This document shows positions 54,567-62,296 of a DNA stretch of 64,000 bases, in pieces. The notes beneath the pieces are model-generated. The model saw nothing but the letters and a program-made list of their open reading frames with translations. It had not been told where the DNA came from and made no database searches. The stretch is from Sutterella faecalis. GTDB taxonomy: Bacteria > Pseudomonadota > Gammaproteobacteria > Burkholderiales > Burkholderiaceae_F. How positions within the stretch are numbered: the stretch's first letter is position 1; each line of letters begins with the position of its first letter. Where the stretch lies: NCBI RefSeq assembly GCF_006337085.1, contig NZ_CP040882.1:1240001-1304000 (forward strand), written 5' to 3'. A program made the translations under genes and the position numbers.

Positions 54567-54725
54567 GGCTGTGAATGACCGCAGATCGGACAAGGACGCT
54601 TCGTCCCATAAGGTGCCCGCCATCATATCAGGCGAGCCCGGAAATGCGAATTAAAAATTCGCTATTAACGCTATACAAAGTATTTCCTCTGAAGAATAGC
54701 CACTACATATAGCTTTCATATGCCA

Positions 54726-56774
54726 TTAACTGGCAGCCTTGGCGTCTCCCGCACGCTCTGCTTTCCCGGCGAGCGCGCGGCGCTTTTTAGCAATGAGCTC
54801 CGCATCGCACTTCGGACAGAAGTCGTGGCGCCCCGAGAGGTAGCCGTGCTTCGGGCAGATCGAGAAAGTGGGCGTGATCGTGATGTAGGGAAGGCGGAAA
54901 TTCGTGAGCGTGCGGCGCACGAGATCCCGGCAGGCTTCCGCCGAACTCACTGCCTCGTTCATGTAGAGGTGAAGCACCGTGCCGCCCGTGTACTTTCTCT
55001 GCAGATCATCCTGACGTTCGAGCGCCTCAAAGGGATCGTCCGTGAAGTTGACGGGGAGCTGCGAGCTGTTGGTGTAATAGGGGTGCTCAGGCGTGCCCGC
55101 CTGCAGGATGCCGGAGAAGCGCTTTCTGTCTTCCTTCGCAAAGCGGTACGTCGTGCCTTCCGCCGGCGTCGCCTCGAGGTTGTACATGTGGTCCGTCTCT
55201 TCCTGGAATTCCACGAGGCGCGAACGAACGTGGTCCAGGAATTCGAGCGCGAACGCATGCCCCGCATCCGTCGTGATGTCGTCCGCGTCGTTCGTAAAGT
55301 TGCGAATCATCTCATTGATGCCGTTGACGCCGATCGTCGAGAAGTGGTTGCGCAGCGTCCCGAGGTAGCGCTTCGTATAGGGGAAGAGCCCCTGATCGAT
55401 ATGACGCTGAATAACCTTGCGCTTGATCTCAAGGCTCGTCTTCGCGAGCTCAAGAAGGTAGTCGAGGCGTTCGTAAAGGTGCTTCTTGTCGCCCTTGAAG
55501 AGGAATCCGAGACGCGCGCAGTTGATCGTCACGACGCCGAGCGACCCCGTCTGCTCGGCCGAACCGAAGAGACCGTTGCCGCGCTTCAGAAGCTCCCTCA
55601 GATCGAGCTGCAGCCGGCAGCACATCGAACGGATCATGTTGGGCTTCAGTTCCGAATTGATGAAATTCTGGAAGTACGGGAGCCCGTAGCGCGCCGTCAT
55701 GTCGAAGAGCCTCAGGGCATTGGGGCTGTTCCAGTCGAATTCCGGAGTGATGTTGTAGGTGGGAATCGGGAACGTGAAGACGCGGCCCTTGGCATCGCCC
55801 TTGAGCATCACCTCGATATAGGCGCGATTGATCATGTCCATCTCGTCCTGCAGTTCGCCGTAGGTGAAGGGCATGGTTTCGCCGCCGATGAGGGGATGCT
55901 CCTTCTTCAGGTCCTCAGGACACGTCCAGTCGAACGTGAGATTCGTGAAGGGCGTCTGCGTGCCCCAGCGCGAGGGAACGTTCAGGTTGTAGATGAGTTC
56001 CTGAATGCACTGCAGAACCTCCTCATAGGGGAGGTTGTCCTTGCGGATATAGGGCGCAAGGTAGGTGTCGAAGGACGAAAAGGCCTGAGCGCCGGCCCAC
56101 TCGTTCTGCATCGTGCCGAGGAAGTTGACGATCTGTCCGGTGGCTGAAGAGAGGTGCTTCGGGGCATTGGCCTCGACCTTTCCGGCTACGCCGTTCAAGC
56201 CTTCCTGCAGCAGCGTTCTGAGCGACCAGCCGGCGCAGTAGCCCGAAAGCATGTCGAGGTCGTGCACGTGCACGTCCGCCTCGCGGTGCGCGCGGCCCAC
56301 TTCCGGGGGATAAATGTAGTTGAGCCAGTAATTGGCAACCACTTTGCCGGAAACATTCAGAATGAGGCCGCCCAGAGAATAGCCCTGGTTGGCGTTGGCA
56401 TTGACGCGCCAGTCGAGCTGATCGAGATACTCATTGATGGAGCTCTCCACATTGACCCAGCTCTTTTTGGCGTCGCGCGCCTTGGCGCGGGATTCGCGAT
56501 AGACAATGTAGGCGCGAAGCGTCGGAAAATGTCCGGTTTCAAAGAGCGCATGCTCCACGGCATCCTGCACCCACTCGATATTGGGGGTGCGCGACGCATC
56601 GTGATCGGAAAGACGGGGAAGCACATGCTCCTCAACCACGCGCCGAGCTTCCTTCTCATCGAACTCGTTCGTTGCACGTCCGGCCTTAGCCACAGCCAAC
56701 ACGATTTTTTCCGCATCGAAATCCCTGATGGATCCGTCGCGCTTGAGGAGATGCTGAGGGAGGGCGCTAGACAT
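54726..56774 (-). CDS. nrdD: class III anaerobic ribonucleotide reductase, catalytic body
   Basis: Oxygen-sensitive reductase converting ribonucleotides to deoxyribonucleotides, 682 residues. An ATP-cone regulatory domain is at residues 1-90 (LLKRDGSIRDFDAEKIVLAV). The catalytic barrel contains HVHDLDMLSGYCAGWSL, SMCCRLQLDL, GLFGSAEQTGSLGVVTINC and the C-terminal zinc cysteines of CPKHGYLSGRHDFCPKCD (640, 653, 656). After that only a basic tail of about 26 residues remains, and the usual C-terminal RVxGY glycyl-radical motif is absent; it is supplied by the separate 66-residue gene downstream. The activase nrdG is encoded in the same locus. Confidence 0.93.
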   Translation of the reverse strand: MSSALPQHLLKRDGSIRDFDAEKIVLAVAKAGRATNEFDEKEARRVVEEHVLPRLSDHDASRTPNIEWVQDAVEHALFETGHFPTLRAYIVYRESRAKARDAKKSWVNVESSINEYLDQLDWRVNANANQGYSLGGLILNVSGKVVANYWLNYIYPPEVGRAHREADVHVHDLDMLSGYCAGWSLRTLLQEGLNGVAGKVEANAPKHLSSATGQIVNFLGTMQNEWAGAQAFSSFDTYLAPYIRKDNLPYEEVLQCIQELIYNLNVPSRWGTQTPFTNLTFDWTCPEDLKKEHPLIGGETMPFTYGELQDEMDMINRAYIEVMLKGDAKGRVFTFPIPTYNITPEFDWNSPNALRLFDMTARYGLPYFQNFINSELKPNMIRSMCCRLQLDLRELLKRGNGLFGSAEQTGSLGVVTINCARLGFLFKGDKKHLYERLDYLLELAKTSLEIKRKVIQRHIDQGLFPYTKRYLGTLRNHFSTIGVNGINEMIRNFTNDADDITTDAGHAFALEFLDHVRSRLVEFQEETDHMYNLEATPAEGTTYRFAKEDRKRFSGILQAGTPEHPYYTNSSQLPVNFTDDPFEALERQDDLQRKYTGGTVLHLYMNEAVSSAEACRDLVRRTLTNFRLPYITITPTFSICPKHGYLSGRHDFCPKCDAELIAKKRRALAGKAERAGDAKAAS

Positions 56775-56811
56775 GCTTCTTTTCCAGATAAATCAAAAGA
56801 ATATAAGAACT

Positions 56812-56854
56812 ACAACCTATAGTAGGTCTTGAAAATAAACAAACTATAGATTGT
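56812..56854. promoter_or_regulatory. paired NrdR-box-like palindromes before nrdD
   Basis: ACAACCTATAGTAGGT (56812-56827) and ACAAACTATAGATTGT (56839-56854) share an ACAA-CTATAG core and are near-palindromes with ACA...TGT ends, as in NrdR boxes. They lie 38-80 bases before the nrdD start. The centre-to-centre distance is 27 bp, not the usual 31-32 bp, so the assignment is provisional. No nrdR gene is in the window. Confidence 0.45.
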
Positions 56855-57099
56855 GGTTCTCAGGAGCAGGGGTGAAAACTATAACAGAGCACCGCCGCCC
56901 TCGCCTACTCCCTTCGAACATGTACCGAAGCTCACAGAAAACGCTTTCCTTGTCTGAAGCGACTTTATGAGACAAAAGCTCATCGAACAGGGTTTTCCCG
57001 CATCCTGAGGATCATTTGCACGAATCGGAATCCTCATGCTCCATCTTCTCAAGGGATTTTCCTGAGGATGCATCTAATCAAAAATCCCTAGAATGAATA

Positions 57100-57288
57100 T
57101 CGGATCAATTCCTCCTTCCGGCTCGCTCCGAGCCGGCAAGGCGTGCGTCGACATCGGGCGCTTCCGAGGGGCTGTATTGGAATGGCCGCCGAAGCGTTTT
57201 GCCGGCCGTCATTGCTAATGCAAGCATGCCGCGCCCGAATGTTGTTCCAGCCCGCGATGTCTGAAGGCACCGCGGGCTTTTTTTTATT
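57100..57288 (+). ncRNA. candidate small RNA with intrinsic terminator
   Basis: A TAGAAT at 57089-57094 may be a -10 element. Downstream, CCGGCTCG/CGAGCCGG (57118-57136) is a perfect hairpin. TCGGGCGC (57153-57160) can pair with GCGCCCGA (57231-57238) over 8 bp as a long-range stem enclosing GGCCG/CGGCC. The element ends with GCCCGCG (57250-57256) / CGCGGGC (57271-57277) and eight T residues. No coding frame fits. About 190 bases; it does not resemble 6S, 4.5S, tmRNA or RNase P RNA in any motif I know. Confidence 0.35.
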
Positions 57289-57654
57289 TCAAGCCCCTCC
57301 CGAAGCCGCGTTCTTATACGCAGAAATACGAATCCAGCCTGACGGACAAAAACGTCTTCAATATTCCCTTACATTTGACATAAAGATTGACAATCGTCAA
57401 GAAGATGTCATCTCGCCGGCCTTCTGCCGTCATGACAGGGGGACTCTCCGCCAAACGCCGCCGGCGGTCAGGCGCCCAATATGAAGCGCGGAAGAGTTCC
57501 TGGAATAAGGCACTAATGATGGCTTCATGCCGCCCAGGGCGGAAAGAAAAATGCGGAGAGACGCTTCAAAAGAAGGACAGGGGCCGTCATAGGCCTCTCC
57601 AAAACGGCCGCAGGGCGCGGCATTTCCGAATACACGCCGTGCAAACGGATATGA

Positions 57655-57695
57655 AAAAGGCTGACGACGTCCCTTTTTTCCGTCGTCAGCCTTTT
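57655..57695. terminator. orphan strong terminator hairpin
   Basis: AAAAGGCTGACGACG (57655-57669) pairs with CGTCGTCAGCCTTTT (57681-57695) over 15 bp without mismatch. T residues on one side and A residues on the other allow action in both directions. No gene ends at it, so it may close an unrecognised small RNA within 57290-57655 or 57700-58200. Confidence 0.6.
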
Positions 57696-57764
57696 CTAGG
57701 GTGCAGCCAATTTGTAATGACGCGGGACCAACCACATCACTTTCTTGCGTTTGAGGAGCAACAC

Positions 57765-57794
57765 ATGACTTTCTTTTATTCGCTGCGGAACTAA
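57765..57794 (+). CDS. possible 9-residue leader peptide
   Basis: A frame of nine codons (MTFFYSLRN, then TAA) sits seven bases after GAGGAG. The aromatic-rich content is similar in style to attenuator peptides, but I see no following attenuator and no matching biosynthetic gene. It might also be chance. Confidence 0.2.
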   Translation: MTFFYSLRN

Positions 57795-58215
57795 AGTTAC
57801 GCTCTTTACCCCTTCCACGCAAACCCTAACCTTCTCGTGCGACATCGCACCATTACGGTGCATTTTAAGGGTTATCCATTAATCATATAACGCATTTTTA
57901 TTTTGACCAGGGTTGAGAAGAGTTGTTGATGTACGTATTCTCACGTATGCATCAGGCTTCCCGTCTATCTGCCTCTCCGCGACAGCCGGTTCTCGTTCTT
58001 CAGAAGCATGGAAGCGGGTTCTCCCTGCACTCATCCTTCCGCATGAAGGCCGCTCCTCACAAGAAAGCACTGCGGTGCCCCGCGCCCGCCGTCACCGATA
58101 CAATTCGAGGTGCACTTTCAGGAGCGAACCGCTCTCCGGGTTTGCTGTTTTTTCTTCAGGTTCATTCCTGAGCCGGCAGAAATTCAATTTTCTCCGCCAC
58201 CCAAATTTCATAAAA

Positions 58216-60081
58216 ATGATGAACACCATGTCTCGTCAAGAAGAAGGCCTTGAGCGCATCCGCGACCTGGATGTACTCTCCACAATTCCCGAGATGCTCG
58301 CCCTTCAGGTTGAGAAGCGTCCGAATGCCGTCGGCTGGAAATCCTGGGATGCGAAGAAGAAAGAATGGCGCGACTGGACATTCCGTGAGGCCTATGACGA
58401 AGTCGAGCGCTGGCGTCACGCGCTCGCCGGCATGGGGCTCGAACGCGGGGCGCGCGTTGCGATGCTCCTTCCCAACTGCATGGAAGCGGTGCTCTTTGAC
58501 CAGTCGGTCCTCGCCAACGCCTTGACGCCCGTACCGCTTCACGCCATCGACACGCCGAAATCCTCGGCCTACATCCTCAACGATTCGGGCGCCGAGATCC
58601 TCGTCACCAACAAAAAGCTCAAATGGCGTCAGATCCGGGAATCCGCGGAACTCCCGAATCTGAAGCTCGTCGTCATTACGGACGATGAATTCTCTGACGA
58701 TCCGGATGCCGCTATTCCGACGATGTCGCTCGAAACGTGGCTCCAGAAGACGCCGGATGCGCCGCTTCCCCCCGGACCGCGCTCAACCGATCTCGCCGCA
58801 CTCGTCTATACATCCGGCACCACCGGAAGCCCGAAGGGCGTCATGCTCACGCACCGGAATGTTCTCTCGAACCTCCGCGGCGTTCTTCTGAGCCTGCAGC
58901 CCTGGAGCGGCGAAACGCTGCTTTCCTTCCTCCCGCTCTCCCACACGTTTGAACGCACGGCGTCCTACTACCTCGCGGTGGGCTGCGGGCTGACGCTCGC
59001 CTTCAACCGATCAATTGCGAACCTTGCCGACGATCTGAAAACCATCCGCCCGAGCATCCTGATGTCGGTGCCCCGCGTCTACGACATGATCTACGGGAAG
59101 CTGCGCGACGGGCTCGCAAAGCAGCCCAAGTACGTGCAGTATCTCTTCGACTGGGCGGTGGAAGTCGGCTGGCGCCGCGTCTGCCGTGAAAATAATCTCC
59201 CTCTCGAGCCCTCCGGCCGCGCATGGCTTGATCCCTTCGTAGCCGGGTTCCTTGACCGCAAGGTGGGCAAAAAGCTCCGTGCGGTCTTCGACGACAACAT
59301 CCACCTCTACATTTCCGGCGGCGCTGCGCTCAACCCTGCCGTCGCCCGCGTCTTCCTTGCGCTCGGCGTCCCCATCTACCAGGGCTACGGCATGACGGAG
59401 ACGAGTCCCATCATTGCAGTGAACCGCATCGGCAGCAACCATCCGACCACGGTGGGTCCGAAGCTCGACAATATTGAAGTGCGCCTCTCGCCCGAGGGAG
59501 AACTTCAGGTGCGCGGGCCATCGGTCATGCAGGGCTACTGGCATCGTGAAGACGCTACGAAGGCGATTCTTTCCGATGAAGGGTGGCTCTCCACCGGCGA
59601 CGTGGCGGAAATCTACGAAGACGGACATATCCGCATCACCGGCCGCATCAAGGAAATCATCGTCACCTCTTCGGGCGAAAAAGTACCGCCCGCAGATCTG
59701 GAAGCGGCGATTGAGTGCGACCGCCTCTTCTCGCAGACGATGGCTGTCGGCGACGATCGTCCCTGCATCGGACTCGTTGCCGTCGTCAATCCCGATGAAT
59801 GGAAGCGCTTCGCCGAAAGTCTCGGGCTCGACCCCGAGGATGAGAAGTCCCTCACCTCGCGCGAAGCCACTCAGGCGGCTCTGCGCCGCATCAAGGCCGC
59901 TTCCGCGGGCTTCCCCAATTACGGCGTTCCGCGCGTTGTCACGCTGCTCAGAGACCCGTGGACGATTGAAAACGGTCTCCTCACGCCGACCCTCAAGATT
60001 AAGCGCGCCCAGATCGTGCGCCGCTACGGCGACAAAATCGACGCCATGTACGAAGCCATCGCCCCGAAGAAGAAGGCCTGA
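58216..60081 (+). CDS. AMP-forming long-chain acyl-CoA ligase, first copy
   Basis: AMP-forming acyl-CoA synthetase of the FadD15/long-chain type (621 residues from ATG 58216), which activates fatty acids to CoA esters. The phosphate-binding loop is YTSGTTGSPKGVMLTH, followed by LSHTFERTASYYLAVGCG, the GYGMTETSP motif, TGDVAEIYEDGHIRITGRIKEIIVTSSG and the C-terminal lysine region LLTPTLKIKRAQIV. The frame is open upstream to 57913, but only the residues after 58216 resemble the family; ATG 58219 and 58228 are near alternatives and no clear ribosome-binding site is seen. A second homologue follows after 11 bases. Confidence 0.92.
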   Translation: MMNTMSRQEEGLERIRDLDVLSTIPEMLALQVEKRPNAVGWKSWDAKKKEWRDWTFREAYDEVERWRHALAGMGLERGARVAMLLPNCMEAVLFDQSVLANALTPVPLHAIDTPKSSAYILNDSGAEILVTNKKLKWRQIRESAELPNLKLVVITDDEFSDDPDAAIPTMSLETWLQKTPDAPLPPGPRSTDLAALVYTSGTTGSPKGVMLTHRNVLSNLRGVLLSLQPWSGETLLSFLPLSHTFERTASYYLAVGCGLTLAFNRSIANLADDLKTIRPSILMSVPRVYDMIYGKLRDGLAKQPKYVQYLFDWAVEVGWRRVCRENNLPLEPSGRAWLDPFVAGFLDRKVGKKLRAVFDDNIHLYISGGAALNPAVARVFLALGVPIYQGYGMTETSPIIAVNRIGSNHPTTVGPKLDNIEVRLSPEGELQVRGPSVMQGYWHREDATKAILSDEGWLSTGDVAEIYEDGHIRITGRIKEIIVTSSGEKVPPADLEAAIECDRLFSQTMAVGDDRPCIGLVAVVNPDEWKRFAESLGLDPEDEKSLTSREATQAALRRIKAASAGFPNYGVPRVVTLLRDPWTIENGLLTPTLKIKRAQIVRRYGDKIDAMYEAIAPKKKA

Positions 60082-60092
60082 CCGCAGAAAAA

Positions 60093-61928
60093 ATGCTTGA
60101 TAGAGATCTTCCGACGGGCGAGCCCGTCACCATTCCTCAGTACCTTGCCCGCACCGTACGGGAGATGCCGGAACGCGAAGCCTTCCGGCAGTTCGACTAT
60201 GCGGAAAACCGCTGGATTTCCGTCACCTGGCGCGAGTTCTGCCAGTCCGTGATGCGCTGGCGGCGCGCCTTTCATGCGGCAGGACTGCGCCCGGGCGACC
60301 GTGCGGCGATGCTCCTCACGAATTCAATAGACGCCGTTACGTTTGATCAGGCGGCGCTGGCGGCAAATCTCGTTCCGGTTCCGCTCCACGCGATTGATAC
60401 GCCGGGCTCCTCCTCCTACATCCTGCGCGATTCCGGAAGCCGCATTCTCGTCACGACCTCGAGAGCGCGCTGGAACGCCATTCACGCCGTTTCCGGGAAG
60501 CTTCCCGACCTCATGGAAGTCGTCCTCATCAATGACCTGGGCGACGAGGAAGAGGACGGCGTGCGCGTGACGGGACTTGAAACCTGGCTCGCGCGCGGAA
60601 ACGGCATCGCTGACGAGGCATTGCCCGATGGTCCTCAGGCCGAGAGCCTCGCGGGCTTCATCTACACATCGGGCACGACCGGGCGGCCGAAGGGCGTCAT
60701 GCTGACGCACGCCAATCTGGTGGCGAACGTGAAGCAGATTTCTGCCCGCGTTGAGGTCACGCCCGACGACGTCTACCTTTCGTTCCTGCCCTTCTCGCAC
60801 ACGTTTGAACGCACGGTCGCGCACTATGTTGCGCTCGCGCACGGCGCTTCCATGGCCTTCGCCCGCTCGGTCGCCCATATCGAAGCCGACCTCGCGGAAG
60901 TGCGTCCGACCCTCATGTGCACGGTGCCGCGCGTGCTGGAGCGCATCTACCAGAAGCTGCAGCTCGAGCTTTCGAAAGCTTCCGAACACGATCAGTACAT
61001 TGCCGCCTGGGCAGCGGAAGCCGGCTGGCGGCGCTTCTGCCGCGAGAATGGTCTTCCCGTGGAGCCTTCCGAACGCGCTCAGCTCGACGAAACGGTGCTT
61101 CCGACGCTTGACGAGGATGTCGGCGTCAAGGTCCGCGCCGTCTTCGGCGGCCGCATGAAGGCCATCTTCGCGGGGGGTGCGAGCCTCTCGGCCACTGTTG
61201 CCCGCTACTTCTGCGCAATGGGACTTCCCATCCGTCAGGTCTACGGCCTCACGGAAACAAGCCCCATCATTTCCTTTACTTCGGACCGCATGAACCACCC
61301 CGACTGCGTGGGCTGGCCTGTGGACGATACGGAGGTGAGACTCGGCGAACACGACGAACTTCAGGTTCGCGGACCTCAGGTCATGCAGGGATACTGGAAG
61401 CGCCCGGCCGATACCGCCCGTGCCTTCACCGAGGACGGATGGTTCCGCACCGGCGACCAGGCCGATCTTTCCGACGGCGGGCGCGTGCGCATCAGGGGAC
61501 GCCTGAAGGAAATCATCGTGACCTCCACGGGCGAAAAGATCGCTCCGGTGGATCTCGAATTTGCCATTCAGAATGATCCGCTTTTCGAGCAGGTCTTCGT
61601 CTACGGCGAAAACCGTCCCTTCATCAGCGCGCTTCTCGTTGTGCAGCCCGAGCTCTGGCAGTCGCTCTGCCGGGAAATGGAGCTCGATCCCGAGGATCCC
61701 GCCACCCTCACGGACAGGAGCATGACGAGGCTTCTTCTGAAGCGCGTGCGCGCAGCGGCGAAGGACTTCCCCTCCTACGGCATCCCGCGCTCGATTGCCG
61801 TCGTGCGCGAACCCTTCACGATTGAGAACGGCCTTCTCACGCCCACCATGAAGCCGCGCAGAAAGGAAATTTTCGCCCGCTGGGGGCACCTGATTGAGGC
61901 CATTTATTCAGGACATCCTGCGGCCTGA
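60093..61928 (+). CDS. AMP-forming long-chain acyl-CoA ligase, second copy
   Basis: Second acyl-CoA synthetase of the same type, 611 residues. Matching motifs: YTSGTTGRPKGVMLTH, LPFSHTFERTVAHYVAL, VYGLTETSPIISF, TGDQADLSDGGRVRIRGRLK and LLTPTMKPRRKEI. The two tandem proteins are clearly paralogues from end to end but differ throughout, so they probably have different substrate ranges or roles. A gap of 11 bases and same direction imply one transcript. Beta-oxidation genes are not nearby, but etfBA elsewhere in the window could take electrons from acyl-CoA dehydrogenases. Confidence 0.92.
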   Translation: MLDRDLPTGEPVTIPQYLARTVREMPEREAFRQFDYAENRWISVTWREFCQSVMRWRRAFHAAGLRPGDRAAMLLTNSIDAVTFDQAALAANLVPVPLHAIDTPGSSSYILRDSGSRILVTTSRARWNAIHAVSGKLPDLMEVVLINDLGDEEEDGVRVTGLETWLARGNGIADEALPDGPQAESLAGFIYTSGTTGRPKGVMLTHANLVANVKQISARVEVTPDDVYLSFLPFSHTFERTVAHYVALAHGASMAFARSVAHIEADLAEVRPTLMCTVPRVLERIYQKLQLELSKASEHDQYIAAWAAEAGWRRFCRENGLPVEPSERAQLDETVLPTLDEDVGVKVRAVFGGRMKAIFAGGASLSATVARYFCAMGLPIRQVYGLTETSPIISFTSDRMNHPDCVGWPVDDTEVRLGEHDELQVRGPQVMQGYWKRPADTARAFTEDGWFRTGDQADLSDGGRVRIRGRLKEIIVTSTGEKIAPVDLEFAIQNDPLFEQVFVYGENRPFISALLVVQPELWQSLCREMELDPEDPATLTDRSMTRLLLKRVRAAAKDFPSYGIPRSIAVVREPFTIENGLLTPTMKPRRKEIFARWGHLIEAIYSGHPAA

Positions 61929-61975
61929 TTCCTTACGCACCGGTCCTGATGCCCGCTCAACCGAGCATCTTTTCA

Positions 61976-62012
61976 AGGCGCTCCGCACTCATCTCCGGGT
62001 GCGGAGCGCTTT
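61976..62012 (+). terminator. probable terminator after the ligase pair
   Basis: GCGCTCCGCAC (61978-61988) pairs perfectly with GTGCGGAGCGC (61999-62009), but only three T residues follow, so termination may be partial. Confidence 0.5.
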
Positions 62013-62296
62013 GCATCCCGGGGCATCAAAAAAATTTCGAACCGAACCACACGGGAAAGTAAAAAATCATTAGACTGCGTGCGCAAACCAATCTCGGATT
62101 TTCCTTCCTCGCCGCTCCGGTGCTTTCATTCCCAGAGCGGCATGCATGAAGAAGAAGGAACATTCAGCCCGCGGGGAACGCCTGTTCCCTCCCGGCGCAG
62201 ACTGAATTCAATTACGTGCCGTACTCCGGATTCCGCAGAGCGAAAAGCCTCTGCAGGGTTCGACCGGTGTATTTTTTTTTGCACTCAGAGGTTGTT
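62013..62296 (+). promoter_or_regulatory. guaB leader with alternative hairpins
   Basis: No gene. GCAGAG (62235-62240) can pair with CTCTGC (62249-62254), and the overlapping CCTCTG (62248-62253) can instead pair with CAGAGG (62286-62291), which is the guaB ribosome-binding site. The two hairpins exclude each other. A TAGACT at 62071-62076 may be a -10 element. A run of T residues lies in the loop of the second hairpin. Confidence 0.45.

Larger units (their letters stand above)
56855..58215. other. 1.36-kb non-coding region between nrdD and the acyl-CoA ligases
   Basis: I find no gene that I trust here; the open frames cross hairpins and have no family features. It contains a candidate small RNA (57100-57288), an isolated strong terminator hairpin (57655-57695) and a 9-codon frame with a strong ribosome-binding site (57765-57794). 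GC content drops in places, and several short inverted repeats occur. Confidence 0.5.

Noticed and set aside
57100..57288. 6S RNA, SRP 4.5S RNA, or SAH riboswitch
   Set aside because: Characteristic conserved boxes are missing (for example GGAAGCAGCC for SRP RNA), and no methyl-cycle gene follows that would suit an SAH riboswitch.
57143..57484. 113-codon open frame in the nrdD to acyl-CoA ligase gap
   Set aside because: It starts inside a stable hairpin region, crosses a terminator with eight T residues, has no ribosome-binding site and no family-like features.
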